A DNA stretch of 64,000 nt from Gemmatimonadota bacterium (GCA_028874905.1 JAPPGZ010000039.1:1-64000); one strand, 5' to 3'. Counted from the stretch's first letter, positions 36,881 to 47,296 are shown. Notes: generated by a model from the letters alone, not told the origin. Made by a program: numbers and translations.

Positions 36881-39800
36881 ATGACAAACCGTTTGTTCGA
36901 CAGACTCCGTTCGTTCGCGGGCGGATCGGGCGCGGTGGGGGTCGTCCTCATCGCGGCCGCACTTACCGTCCCGGGTACCGCCCAGGCGCAGGACGGGGCG
37001 GTTACAGGCACGGTCACCGACGAGACGAGCGGTCGGCCGGTGGGGTCCGTCCAGGTGTACCTGGATGGCACCGGACTGGGAACGCTCTCCCGTGACAACG
37101 GCCGCTTCGTCATCCTCAACGTGCGGGCGGGCGAATACACGATCCGGGCCGAGCGCATCGGGTTCGCGTCGGCGGAGGCGACGATCACGGTCAACGCGGG
37201 CGCGACGACGCAGCACGATTTCGCCATCGCGTCGCAGGCGCTGGGCCTAGACGAAATCGTCGTCACCGGGACCGCAGGGGCCGCGCGGCGCAGAGAGGTC
37301 GGGAACTCGATCTCACAGCTCGACGTGGCGCAGGAGGTCGTCGGACCCCCGGTCAACGTCGACGCGCTGCTTCAGGCGCGCGTCCCGGGCATGTCGATCA
37401 CGCAGAGCTCGGCAAGTTCCGGTGGCGGCGCCATGATCCGGCTGCGGGGCAACGTTTCGATGACCCAGTCCAACCAGCCCCTCATCTACATCGACGGGGT
37501 GCGGGTCCGAAGCGAAGGCTTCGCCAAGAACGTGCCGCCGATCGGATACTCCGGTCGCAGCAACAATGACGTCTCCAGCCCGCTCAACAGCATCAACCCG
37601 CAGGACATCGAGCGGGTGGAGGTGATCAAGGGCGCGGCCGCCACGACGCTCTACGGCACCGAGGCCTCGGCGGGGGTGATCCAGATCTTCACCAAGCGCG
37701 GATCCGTCGGCGATGCCACCTGGACCGGCCAGTTGGAACAGGGCCTGTCACGCAACCTGACTTTCGGCCCCGATCCGTCGCTGCGGCCGCCTTCCGAGAA
37801 CCCGACCTCGCTCTCGGGCGGCCGGTCGGACTTCCTCTTCATCAACCCCTGGCTGCGCGGCCACAAGCCGATGTGCGACGACCCGATCGTCGTGCAGGAC
37901 CAGCCCTGCGACAACGGGCTCTTCAGCGACATGGGCGCGCACCAGCAGAAGTACGCGCTCAACGTGGGCGGAGGCGCCGAGACCGTCAGGTACTTCGTGT
38001 CGGCGTCCTACGAGAACGACGACGGCGTCCTGCCCAACGACAACGAGAAAAAGGTCATCCTCCGGGGCAACTTCACGTTCAATCCGCTGGAATCCCTGCA
38101 GCTCCAGTGGAACACGTCGTACACCAACGACCAGTTGGCACACACGGCGGGCGGGAACAACGCGCACGGAATGACGCTGAACACCTTCCGGCGCGACCGG
38201 AACTACCTCAACGACGAGTCCTTCAATGCAATCAATCCCTTCCTGAATCAGGAAATCACCACCCAGATCGATCACCTGATCACGGGGTTGACGGCGACGT
38301 ACTCGCCACTGGCGAACTTCACCAATCGCTTCAGCGTCGGATACGACCTGGCCCAGCAGGACAACCGCAACCTGCGGCCCTTCGGCTTTATCCGGGCCCC
38401 CACGGGGATCCTCGCCACGTCGCGCTTCGAGTTCAATACACTCACGGCGGACTACGTGGGCTCCCTGGATTTCAGCCTTCCCATGGGAATCCGTTCGGCG
38501 CTCTCCTTCGGCGGGCAGAGCGTGACCACGCGCAGTGAGCGCACGACCGCCTATGGGGACAACTTCCCCGGCCCAGGCGACCCGGACGTGGACAACGCCG
38601 GGAACACCCTCGGCTTCGAGGACCGCACGCGGATCGTGAACGCGGGCCTGTTCGTGCAGAACGTCTTCGACTTCTCCAACAAGTACTTCGTCACGGTCGG
38701 TCTGCGCGTTGACGGCAACTCGGCGTTTGGCGCCGACTTCGGACTCCAGGCCTACCCGAAGATCTCGGGTTCCTACGTCATCTCCGACGAGGACTTCTGG
38801 AGCGACGGTTGGGGCAGCATGAAGCTGCGCGCCGCCTGGGGTCAGGCGGGGCGGGCGCCCGGCGCCTTCGACGCGGTCCGGACCTTCGCCGCCGCCGGTT
38901 GGGGCGGGGTGCCGGCCTTCCTGCCCAGCAATGTGGGCAACGCGACGATCGGTCCCGAGACGACCTCCGAGCTCGAGCTTGGTTTCGAGGGTTCATTCGT
39001 CGACGACAGGCTCGGCCTCGACTTCACCTACTTCGCCCAGACGACCCAGGACGCGCTCTTCAGCGTGCGCCAGGTTCCGTCGCTGGGCTTTACGAGTTCC
39101 CAGCTCTCCAACGTCGGCGAACTCGTCAACAACGGCTTCGAGCTCGGTGCGAACTACAGCATCGTCCGGAATGACACCTGGAGCTGGGACATCAACGGCA
39201 CCCTTTCCGTGACCGACTCCGAGATCATTTCGCTGGGTGGATCTCCGGAGTTCTCGATCGGCGGCTTCGGCTGGGTGACGGAAGGCTATCCGGCCCCGGT
39301 CATCCGGTCCGACTGCGTGATCAATCCGGACGACCGCGCCGACCCGATCATCCTGGACCGCACCGATGAGCAGTGCGTCCACGGACCCAACCAGGCGACG
39401 ACCATCGCCGGCTTCGGCACGACCTTCGGGCTTCCCGCGGGAATCCTCGTGACCGCGCGCGCTGAGTATCAGGGCGGGGCGTTCATGTACAACGGGCCGC
39501 AGGCCGCCGCGACCCGCCGGTCCGTGCGGTGGGCGGGATGCTTTGAGGCGTACAACATCTGGGAGACGCAGGGATACGCGGCCCTGACCGCCGAGGAGCG
39601 GGCGCGTTGCGACCTGAAATTCTATCAGTCGGACTTCGCCGTGCAGCCCGCGGACTTCTTCAAGATCCGCGAGGTCAGCGCGCAGGCGCCTCTGCCGGAC
39701 GCGTGGGCGAACATGGTCGGCGCGTCGCGCGCCACCGTCACGCTGTCGGGCCGGAACTTCTTCCGGTGGGTGGATCCGCTCATGCGGACGCTGGATCCCG

Positions 39801-39901
39801 AGGTCGGCGGCAACGTCGGCTACAACACCCGGGTCCGCAGCATGACCGAGCACGTTCCGCCGCCGGCGTTCTATACGTTCTCCATGCAGCTCGTCTTCTA
39901 G
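36881..39901 (+). CDS. SusC/RagA-family TonB-linked outer membrane protein
   Basis: Carboxypeptidase-regulatory-like GAVTGTVTDETSGRPVGSVQVYLDGTGLGTLSRDNGRFVILNVRAGEYTIRAERIGF; plug DIERVEVIKGAAATTLYGTEASAGVIQIFTKRG; C-terminal YTFSMQLVF. Confidence 0.95.
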   Translation: MTNRLFDRLRSFAGGSGAVGVVLIAAALTVPGTAQAQDGAVTGTVTDETSGRPVGSVQVYLDGTGLGTLSRDNGRFVILNVRAGEYTIRAERIGFASAEATITVNAGATTQHDFAIASQALGLDEIVVTGTAGAARRREVGNSISQLDVAQEVVGPPVNVDALLQARVPGMSITQSSASSGGGAMIRLRGNVSMTQSNQPLIYIDGVRVRSEGFAKNVPPIGYSGRSNNDVSSPLNSINPQDIERVEVIKGAAATTLYGTEASAGVIQIFTKRGSVGDATWTGQLEQGLSRNLTFGPDPSLRPPSENPTSLSGGRSDFLFINPWLRGHKPMCDDPIVVQDQPCDNGLFSDMGAHQQKYALNVGGGAETVRYFVSASYENDDGVLPNDNEKKVILRGNFTFNPLESLQLQWNTSYTNDQLAHTAGGNNAHGMTLNTFRRDRNYLNDESFNAINPFLNQEITTQIDHLITGLTATYSPLANFTNRFSVGYDLAQQDNRNLRPFGFIRAPTGILATSRFEFNTLTADYVGSLDFSLPMGIRSALSFGGQSVTTRSERTTAYGDNFPGPGDPDVDNAGNTLGFEDRTRIVNAGLFVQNVFDFSNKYFVTVGLRVDGNSAFGADFGLQAYPKISGSYVISDEDFWSDGWGSMKLRAAWGQAGRAPGAFDAVRTFAAAGWGGVPAFLPSNVGNATIGPETTSELELGFEGSFVDDRLGLDFTYFAQTTQDALFSVRQVPSLGFTSSQLSNVGELVNNGFELGANYSIVRNDTWSWDINGTLSVTDSEIISLGGSPEFSIGGFGWVTEGYPAPVIRSDCVINPDDRADPIILDRTDEQCVHGPNQATTIAGFGTTFGLPAGILVTARAEYQGGAFMYNGPQAAATRRSVRWAGCFEAYNIWETQGYAALTAEERARCDLKFYQSDFAVQPADFFKIREVSAQAPLPDAWANMVGASRATVTLSGRNFFRWVDPLMRTLDPEVGGNVGYNTRVRSMTEHVPPPAFYTFSMQLVF

Positions 39902-39916
39902 GGAGGGGAGAGACGA

Positions 39917-41215
39917 ATGAAATACACTTCGATGAATACGTCATGCGGCATGCGGCGGGGTGCCCTCCTCTCCGCCGCGTTGCTCGGGCTGCTGGCGGCC
40001 TGTGATACCACGGTCGTCAACCCGGGCCGCGTTCAGGAGGTCTTCCTTTTCGAGACCGAAGCCCAGGAAGCGATTGTCAGCGGGATCGGCCGCGCTGCCG
40101 CGGAGGCTCAGAACTATGTCGGCTACACCGGGGCGGCGGTCACGCGGGAGATCCATCCGTCGGGTTCGACGGGAAGCTTCGGGATCACGGTCGAGTGGCA
40201 GAACGGCGAACTCGACTACGAGACGATAGGTACCCACTGGAACCTCTCCCAGCGCGCCCGCTGGTGGGGCGACGACGGGATCGCGAAGATCATGGAGACC
40301 GGCGCCGAGGACCAGGCGAACCTGGCCGAGGCGTACCTGTGGACCGGGTACGCGTACCGCCTCCTCGGTGAGAACTTCTGTGTCTCGGTGATCGACGGCG
40401 GGAGCGCCGGCGCGCGCAGCGTCTACTACGACCGCGCGATCGCCCGCTTCGACCAGGCGGCCTCGCTGGGGTCGGGCGACATGGCCATGGCGGCGGTTGC
40501 GGCACGCGCTTCCGTCAAGGCGTTCATGGGCGACTGGTCCGGGGCGATGTCGGACGCGGCCGGCGTGCCCGACAACTTCGTTTTCCACATGCCGTACTTC
40601 GCCACCGAGGGTAACGCGACCCGCAACCGGATCCAGTTTGCCAGCCAGGCGGAGCCGTACAAGGCGCATACCCAGCGGTACACGAAGTACGAAGACTACG
40701 CCATGAGCGAGAACAATCCGGACGGCGACCCACGCGTCCCGTACCGGGTGACCGACGAGACCGGCGACGCGGCGGTCCAGTGCTGTGGCCAGGTTCCATG
40801 GTGGCCGCAGACGAAGTATGCGGACTCGGGGTCGGACATCCCGCTCTCCAAGGGCACCGAGATGCGCTTGATCGAGGCCGAGGCCATGCTGGTGGCGGGT
40901 GACTGGCAGGGCGCGATGGGCAAGATCAACGCCCTGCGCATGGCCGCAGGTGTAGAGCCGGCGATGGCGACCAACACGGCCGAAGCGTGGACGGCGCTCA
41001 AGTTCGAGCGCGGCGTGGTCCTGTGGCTGGAAGGACGCCGCCTGGGCGACTTCTTCCGCTGGAACCGCGATAACACGCCCGGCGCGCTGCACGCACTGGA
41101 ACAGCCGTCGGGGAGCCAGAACGAGGGCTCGCACCTCGTCCAGCAGGACTTGTGTTTCCCGATCGCCCGCGGGGAGGTCGACACGAACCCGAACATCAAC
41201 GGGCCTACGGGCTGA
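39917..41215 (+). CDS. SusD/RagB-like lipoprotein
   Basis: LLGLLAACDTTVVNPGRVQ; EMRLIEAEAMLVAGDWQGAMGKINALR...ALKFERGVVLWLEGRRLGDFFRW; immediately follows susC-like. Confidence 0.9.
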   Translation: MKYTSMNTSCGMRRGALLSAALLGLLAACDTTVVNPGRVQEVFLFETEAQEAIVSGIGRAAAEAQNYVGYTGAAVTREIHPSGSTGSFGITVEWQNGELDYETIGTHWNLSQRARWWGDDGIAKIMETGAEDQANLAEAYLWTGYAYRLLGENFCVSVIDGGSAGARSVYYDRAIARFDQAASLGSGDMAMAAVAARASVKAFMGDWSGAMSDAAGVPDNFVFHMPYFATEGNATRNRIQFASQAEPYKAHTQRYTKYEDYAMSENNPDGDPRVPYRVTDETGDAAVQCCGQVPWWPQTKYADSGSDIPLSKGTEMRLIEAEAMLVAGDWQGAMGKINALRMAAGVEPAMATNTAEAWTALKFERGVVLWLEGRRLGDFFRWNRDNTPGALHALEQPSGSQNEGSHLVQQDLCFPIARGEVDTNPNINGPTG

Positions 41216-41310
41216 AGCCGACGCCGACGCTGGAGGCCGGAGGGGCACGGGTCCCTCCGGCCCCGGCGGGCGCGGGCGAGGGCAGCGCCACCGCTCTCGC
41301 CGCCGGATGG

Positions 41311-41350
41311 AGAGGGCTCCTCCTTCGCGGGGGGGCCCTCTTCTACATCG
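41311..41350. terminator. Possible bidirectional intrinsic terminator between convergent genes
   Basis: gagggctcc-tccttcgcgg-ggggccctc-ttct: near-perfect inverted repeat (one G-U). Confidence 0.45.
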
Positions 41351-41735
41351 TGCTCTGAAGCACGCCCCGCCCGATCGCCATGGTCCCGGCCGCCACGAGA
41401 GCCAGTGCCACGAGTCCCCCGACCAGGTGGGGTCCATAGCTTCTCTGCTCGGGCGGGCGGCGCTTCGTCACGCTGGTGGTAAACTGCGCCACCGCCGCGG
41501 CGAGGAGCATCAGGAAGAAGTGGCCGATCATCTGCGTGTAGAACGGTCGTGAAAGGAGCGTGGCCACACCCGTCAGCACCTGCAGGTGCATCAGCCCGGT
41601 GAAGACCGTGGCCAATCTGGCCATCGCGGTCGAGTACTCGCGTTTTCCGAAGAACCCGACGAGCGCGTAGAGTACGACGAAGAGGCCGGCCACCAGCACG
41701 AGGTAGCGCAGGCCCGAGTGAGCTGCGAAGAGCAT
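41343..41735 (-). CDS. Small integral membrane protein
   Basis: MLFAAHSGLRYLVLVAGLFVVLYALVGFFGKREYS...; four hydrophobic segments. Confidence 0.75.
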   Translation of the reverse strand: MLFAAHSGLRYLVLVAGLFVVLYALVGFFGKREYSTAMARLATVFTGLMHLQVLTGVATLLSRPFYTQMIGHFFLMLLAAAVAQFTTSVTKRRPPEQRSYGPHLVGGLVALALVAAGTMAIGRGVLQSTM

Positions 41736-41984
41736 TGGGGGGGGCTCCGGAATCCTGGTTCGGGTTCGCCTGGGACACCGCCAACAGTGCCCGCCGGGGT
41801 CCATGAGAGTCTGACGCTTCCCGGCGGCCGAAGCAACGCCGCACTTTCTCAAGCGGGTCACCTTCTTCTACCTTGGGGACCTGTTCCGTCAACGGTTACG
41901 GGGACTGCGGGTGTCAACTTGGAGAAACGGATTCGGCCGGTCCGCAATCGCCGACCCGCCAAGGGAGAAGAGACGAGGTGCATC

Positions 41985-42377
41985 ATGCTGACGCGAGCCC
42001 ATACACCCCTGCTTATGGTAGCGGTGCTCCTTTGGACAGGGTGTGCATCGTCGGGAGAATCGGGTCCTCGCCGGTCCAGAGACGTGATTACCTCGGAAGA
42101 GTTGATGGAGGTTCCGCACAGTACCTTGTTCGATGCGGTCAGGGTGTTGCGTCCGCGATGGCTCCAGCCTCGCAACATGGGATCGCTCCGCAGCCAGGGG
42201 CAGCAAACCCCCAGGGTGTACGTGGACGGCCAGCTCCGCGGAGACCTCGTCGAGCTGACCCGGTTTGCGCCGAACGAGGTGGAGGAGGTGCGCTTCATGA
42301 ACGCGTCGGACGCCACGACCCGTTTTGGCACCAACCATGTGGCTGGTGCGATCGTCGTCACGACCCGGCGCCGCTGA
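41985..42377 (+). CDS. Plug-domain-only lipoprotein (TonB receptor plug-like)
   Basis: LLWTGCASSG lipobox; STLFDAVRVLRPRWL...PRVYVDGQLRGDLVELTRFAPNEVEEVRFMNASDATTRFGTNHVAGAIVVTTRRR, typical plug ending. Confidence 0.75.
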   Translation: MLTRAHTPLLMVAVLLWTGCASSGESGPRRSRDVITSEELMEVPHSTLFDAVRVLRPRWLQPRNMGSLRSQGQQTPRVYVDGQLRGDLVELTRFAPNEVEEVRFMNASDATTRFGTNHVAGAIVVTTRRR

Positions 42378-42405
42378 TGCCGTTATGGCCTGATCGGCTT
42401 CCAGC

Positions 42406-43770
42406 GTGCTGAATCGGATTGAGGCGCCGCGTCTCGTGCGCGGTTCGGCGGCTTCATGCGTGTTGATCGCTCCTTTTCTTGCCCTGGCCCTGCCGGCGAT
42501 GCCCGTCGCCGGGCAGGTGGAAGCCGGGGAAGACGGCGAATGGATCAGCGTCTTTCTGGACTGCGCGAGCCGCAACTGCAACCAGAACTACTTTCGGACC
42601 GAACTGCCGTGGGTTAACTGGGTGCGGCTTCCGGACGACTCGGATGTCCATGTCATCATGACGAGCCAGACCACGGGAGCGGGGGGGCGCGAATACCGGC
42701 TGGATTTCATCGGCTCGGGAGATTTCGGGTATGAGCGTCAACTGTCCTATCAGGCGCCGCCCACCAACACCGACCGGGAGACACTGGACGAAGTCGCCCG
42801 CACGATCGGGGTGGGGCTGCTTCACTTCGCCACGGTAAACGGATTCTTCGACGACATCTCGGCCTTCCAGGAGGTCAGCACCGTGCTGCTGAACGGACAG
42901 GGGCCCGATCCGGGCGAGCGCGTCGTCGCGCAGGAGGAGGTCGACGATCCCTGGGACTTCTGGGTCTTCCGGCTGGGCGGACGCACCGAACTCAACGGCG
43001 AGCAGACGCGGCGGACGCAACGGATCGACGGCAGCTTCAGCGCCTCACGGGTGACACCCACATGGAAGATGAACTTCCGCGGGAATGTGAACTACAACCA
43101 GCGGGAAATCGACCTTGCCGACGAGTCGACGTTCACCGATTCCAGGACCGATTGGGGATTCAGCCATCTCATCGCGTATTCGCTTGCCGACCACTGGTCG
43201 ATCGGGGTCCAGGGCGAGATGCGACGCATCGTGCGCTTCAACCAGGCGTTCCGCGCCGAGATGACCCCGGCGCTCGAATACAGCTTCTTCCCCTACGAAG
43301 AGGCGACCCGGCGGGCGCTGACGGTCTTCTACCAGATCGGGCCGGCCTACCGGCGCTACATCGAGCAGACGCAATTCCTGCAGACGGCGGAGACCCGCTG
43401 GGAGCAGTCGCTCGAATTCGAACTGTCGCAGCGGCAGCAGTGGGGCGACGCTTCCATCAGCATGACCGGATCTCACTTCCTCCACGACATAGATCTCTAC
43501 AACGTGAGACTGGGGGGCGACATCGATTTCCGCATCGCACGGGGAGTCAGCATCAACGCCGAGGGCAACATCTCCTGGGTCAACGACCAGATCTATCTGT
43601 CGGCCGAAGGCGCGACCGACGCCGAAGCGCTCCTGAACCTCCAGCAGCGCTCCCAGGACTTCAACTACTCCCTCCAACTCGGCTTTTCGTTCCAGTTCGG
43701 CTCGATCTACAACAACGTCGTCAACAACCGCTTCAGCGGAGGTGGTGGCGGGTGGTGGTGGTTCCGCTGA
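42406..43770 (+). CDS. Predicted outer-membrane beta-barrel protein, uncharacterised
   Basis: Signal-like N-terminus; VFLDCASRNCNQNYFRTELPWVNWVRLPDDSDVHVIMTSQTTGAGGREYRLDFIG; alternating strand pattern; ends GGGGGWWWFR. Confidence 0.6.
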   Translation: MLNRIEAPRLVRGSAASCVLIAPFLALALPAMPVAGQVEAGEDGEWISVFLDCASRNCNQNYFRTELPWVNWVRLPDDSDVHVIMTSQTTGAGGREYRLDFIGSGDFGYERQLSYQAPPTNTDRETLDEVARTIGVGLLHFATVNGFFDDISAFQEVSTVLLNGQGPDPGERVVAQEEVDDPWDFWVFRLGGRTELNGEQTRRTQRIDGSFSASRVTPTWKMNFRGNVNYNQREIDLADESTFTDSRTDWGFSHLIAYSLADHWSIGVQGEMRRIVRFNQAFRAEMTPALEYSFFPYEEATRRALTVFYQIGPAYRRYIEQTQFLQTAETRWEQSLEFELSQRQQWGDASISMTGSHFLHDIDLYNVRLGGDIDFRIARGVSINAEGNISWVNDQIYLSAEGATDAEALLNLQQRSQDFNYSLQLGFSFQFGSIYNNVVNNRFSGGGGGWWWFR

Positions 43771-43782
43771 TCGGTCGTGGAA

Positions 43783-43812
43783 CGGCTGCGCATCCACCGC
43801 GCAGCCGCTTTT
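43783..43812 (+). terminator. Rho-independent terminator
   Basis: Perfect 9-bp stem cggctgcgc / gcgcagccg, 7-nt loop, followed by cttttg. Confidence 0.8.
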
Positions 43813-43861
43813 GACAACGACTTCGCGATCTACAGGTAGGGGGCCGGGAGATCGCGCGCCT

Positions 43862-44308
43862 TCAAGGTGATCCGGTAGGGGTGCGCATCACGCGCCGGTA
43901 CAGCAGCCCGTTCGCCACCGCGACCGTCGCAAACGCGATCACGGCGTCCAGGATGTTCCAGAGGTAGAAGTCCCGCGGGTGGCTGTAGTGGTTCATATAG
44001 ATGGCGCTGACCGCGGCGAACATCAGCCACATGAGCCCGAACGACTTGAGGCTGGCCACGACGTCTCCGCCCTTCAGGATCGGTCTGAGCAGGTGGAAGA
44101 CCCACGCCGCGACACCCCACATGACGAAGTTGTAGAGGTAGGAGGTGACCCAGTCCCACGTCGCGAATTCGGTCCTGAAGTATTCCGGGCTCTCCGCCAT
44201 GGCTCCGAAGAGATGCGGCAGGACGAGCGCCTGCTCAACAACGCCCGCCACGAGGTAGCGGACGACGTTGAGCGTGACGACGAGGACGAGAAAGCGGAGG
44301 AGCATCAT
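43862..44308 (-). CDS. Hypothetical membrane protein
   Basis: 148 aa, four hydrophobic segments; ATGA overlap with the upstream VPS10-like gene. Confidence 0.65.
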   Translation of the reverse strand: MMLLRFLVLVVTLNVVRYLVAGVVEQALVLPHLFGAMAESPEYFRTEFATWDWVTSYLYNFVMWGVAAWVFHLLRPILKGGDVVASLKSFGLMWLMFAAVSAIYMNHYSHPRDFYLWNILDAVIAFATVAVANGLLYRRVMRTPTGSP

Positions 44309-47247
44309 CCGTCGGCCACCAGCCCCTGCCGCCGCAGCGCGCCCTTGATGCGCTCCAGTTGCTCGCGCTGAGTGGCCGTGGGCGGGTGCAGTGTACCCTG
44401 GCGCACGCCGCCGCCGTTGATGGCGCCGTACAGCTGCATGAGATCGCGGCGGTGGTCGGAAGCGGCGTCCCCAGCGTCTTCAAGTTGCTCGCTCAGCTCC
44501 AGGATCTCCAGCAGGAAGGCTTCGCGCTCGCGGTAGTCCTCTACCGTGAGGGGCAGATCGGGGTCGCCGCCGACGGACACGTTGCCCGAACGCACCTCAA
44601 GGCGCGCGGCAATTTCCACCGTGTAGACGCCCGGTGAGACGAACGGGCCGCGCTGGCCGAGCGGGCGCGGCACCACGGAGGGATCGTGGGCGGACCACTC
44701 CGCGTCTTCCCCTTCACCCGGCAGGCCGTGGCGCAGGTCCCAGTCGACGCGGTGCAGGGCCGGCCCGGACGGGACGGCCATGCTGCGGACCACCTCGCCG
44801 GCCGCGTTGCGCACGGTGAGACGGGCGGGGTCCGAACCCGGTCCGAGACGGTACGTGATCACCGTGCCGTCCACGGGGTTCTCGCCCATGAAGACCGACT
44901 GCGCCCGGTACGAGGTGTCCTTCCAGTAGTTCATGATCCTGCCGGGGCCCGTGGCGTACAGGGCGACGGCATCCGCGGCGGTGGCCGCGTACCGGGCGAG
45001 CGGACCCACATCGTCGATGATGATGATCGAGCGGCCGTGCGTGCCGAGCACCAGGTCCTTCTCGCGCGGGTGCACGACCATGTCGTCGTAGGCGGTGGTT
45101 GGGAGCGTCGGGAACCTGGCCCAGGACGCGCCGCGATCCGTGCTGGCGAAGACGTGGTGCTCGGTGCCGATGAAGAGCACGTCGGCGTTGTCCGGATGCT
45201 CGACGATCACGTTGATCGAGCCCGCCGGGAAGTCGTCGTCCTCGGAGGGCAGCCCGCCGTGCAGCGGGGTCCAGGTGGCGCCGTAGTCCTCCGTGCGGTA
45301 GACGAACGGGCGGAAGTCGCCGTCGCGGTGGGCGTCGAAGGTGGCGTACGCGGTGCCGGGGGCCTGCCCCGAAGCGAGCACGCGGCTGACGTAGGTGCCG
45401 TCCGGGAGGCCCGGTGCGTTGCCGGAGACCTCGTTCCACGTGCGGGCGCCGTCCACGGAGACCTGCACGTTGCCATCGTCGGTGCCGACCCAGAGCACCG
45501 CCGGGTCGTGGGGTGACTCGGAGATCGTGATGATCTCGCCGTACGACGAGGTGCCGTCGTTGCGGGAGAGCGTGATGTCGGCGCCGCGTACGCCCATGAT
45601 CTCCAGCTCGTCGCGGTCCTCGCCCCGCGTGAGGTCCTCGGTGCGGGTGAAGCTGTCGCCCCGGTCCCGCGAGATGAACAGCCGGTTGCCGCCAAGGTAG
45701 ACCGTGTTGGGATCGTGCCGGGATATCAGACTGGGGCTTACCCAGTCCCAGCGATACGGATCCTCGCCTTCGGGCGCGGTCAGGCGTAGGCTCATCATGT
45801 CGCCGGTCCTGTTGTCAAAACGGGTCCAGCCCCCGTTTTGCGTGTTGATGTAGATCGTCCGTCCGTCCGGGTCGGCCTGCTGGTACATACCGTCGCCGAA
45901 GCCGCTTTGGCGCCACTCGTCGTCCACGATTCCCTCCCACGAGCGAGTCGCGGACGGGCCCATCCAGGAGTGGTTGTCCTGCATGCCCCCGTAGATCCAG
46001 TACGGGTCCCGGTTGTCCACGGTGATCCCGTAGAACTGCCCGATGGGGAGGTTGTTGATGCGCCGGAAGGTCACGCCCATGTCGTAGGTCTCGTGGAGTC
46101 CGGCGTCGCCCGCGAGATAGAAATGATTGGGGTTGGCCGGATTGATCCACATCGTGTGGTGGTCGGCGTGCACACCAACGTCGTAGGTCGGGCGCTCCGC
46201 GATCTCGACGAAGGTGCGTCCGCCGTCTTCGCTGCGATGCGAAGAGGTGGCCAGCGTGTAGACGCGGTCTTCGCTGGTCGGGTCGATGATCACGTGGGAG
46301 TAGTACATCGGCCGGATGTTCTGGTCGCTCACCTTCTCCCAGCTCTCGCCGCCGTCCTCGCTGCGGTAGCCTCCCGACTCGGTGGAATGCTCAACAAGAA
46401 TGTTGAGTATTCGGGGATTGGTGGGCGCGACCGCGATCCCCATGCGGCCCTTGTCGCCGTCGGGCAGTCCGTTGGTGAGTTCGCGCCAGCTGTCGCCGCC
46501 ATCGGTCGTCTTGTACAGGCCGCTGCCGGGACCGCCGCCGTTGAAGCCCCAGGTGCGGCGCTGCCGCTGGTACATCGCCGCGTAGAGCACGTCGGGGTCG
46601 GACAGGTCCATCGCCAGGTCGATGGCGCCGGTGTGCTCGTCGACGTGCAACACCCTGTCCCACGTGCCACCGCCGTCGCGCGAGCGGTACACGCCCCGGC
46701 CGGGGGTGGAGCGCCACAGGTTCCCGAGCGCAGCGACGTATACGACGTCGGGATCGGTGGGGTGCACCTGCACGCGGCCTGTGTGGTGTGTCCCTTCGAG
46801 GCCCAGGTGACGCCAGGTGGCGCCCGCGTCGTCGGAGCGGTAGACGCCGTTGCCCCAGGACGTGCTCTGGCGGTTCTGCTGCTCGCCCGTCCCCGCGTAA
46901 AGGATGTCCGGGTTGGAGGGCGCGATGGCCAGGTCACCGAAGGTGCTGACCGGCATGTGCTCCCACAGGTTGGTCCAGGTGATCCCCCGGTTGGTGCTTT
47001 TCCACAGCCCGCCCGACGCGGTTGCGACGTAGATGGTCGAGGGGTCGTGCGGAAGCGCCTCGACATCGTGAATGCGCCCGCCGGTCACCGCCGGCCCGAC
47101 GTGGCGTGGCTGGAAGGCTGCCAGCTCGGCCTCGGTGATGGCCTGCTGGGCGGCCAGGTGGGGTGTCAGGTGCCCCGCCATGGCCAACCCGGCGAGAACA
47201 GGCACGACCAGGGTATGGCGGCGGGTTGGCGGTTTCAGCGTGATCAT
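44305..47247 (-). CDS. VPS10/sortilin-like BNR-repeat beta-propeller protein, secreted
   Basis: Signal peptide; many SxDxGxTW repeats (YRSDDAGATWRHLGLEG, YRSEDGGESWEKVSD, YRTEDYGATWTPLHGG). Confidence 0.9.
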   Translation of the reverse strand: MITLKPPTRRHTLVVPVLAGLAMAGHLTPHLAAQQAITEAELAAFQPRHVGPAVTGGRIHDVEALPHDPSTIYVATASGGLWKSTNRGITWTNLWEHMPVSTFGDLAIAPSNPDILYAGTGEQQNRQSTSWGNGVYRSDDAGATWRHLGLEGTHHTGRVQVHPTDPDVVYVAALGNLWRSTPGRGVYRSRDGGGTWDRVLHVDEHTGAIDLAMDLSDPDVLYAAMYQRQRRTWGFNGGGPGSGLYKTTDGGDSWRELTNGLPDGDKGRMGIAVAPTNPRILNILVEHSTESGGYRSEDGGESWEKVSDQNIRPMYYSHVIIDPTSEDRVYTLATSSHRSEDGGRTFVEIAERPTYDVGVHADHHTMWINPANPNHFYLAGDAGLHETYDMGVTFRRINNLPIGQFYGITVDNRDPYWIYGGMQDNHSWMGPSATRSWEGIVDDEWRQSGFGDGMYQQADPDGRTIYINTQNGGWTRFDNRTGDMMSLRLTAPEGEDPYRWDWVSPSLISRHDPNTVYLGGNRLFISRDRGDSFTRTEDLTRGEDRDELEIMGVRGADITLSRNDGTSSYGEIITISESPHDPAVLWVGTDDGNVQVSVDGARTWNEVSGNAPGLPDGTYVSRVLASGQAPGTAYATFDAHRDGDFRPFVYRTEDYGATWTPLHGGLPSEDDDFPAGSINVIVEHPDNADVLFIGTEHHVFASTDRGASWARFPTLPTTAYDDMVVHPREKDLVLGTHGRSIIIIDDVGPLARYAATAADAVALYATGPGRIMNYWKDTSYRAQSVFMGENPVDGTVITYRLGPGSDPARLTVRNAAGEVVRSMAVPSGPALHRVDWDLRHGLPGEGEDAEWSAHDPSVVPRPLGQRGPFVSPGVYTVEIAARLEVRSGNVSVGGDPDLPLTVEDYREREAFLLEILELSEQLEDAGDAASDHRRDLMQLYGAINGGGVRQGTLHPPTATQREQLERIKGALRRQGLVADG

Positions 47248-47296
47248 TGTTGGGCCTGCTCCTGGCGAAGGGGGGTCGATGGTGGGGCTGCGGCCA

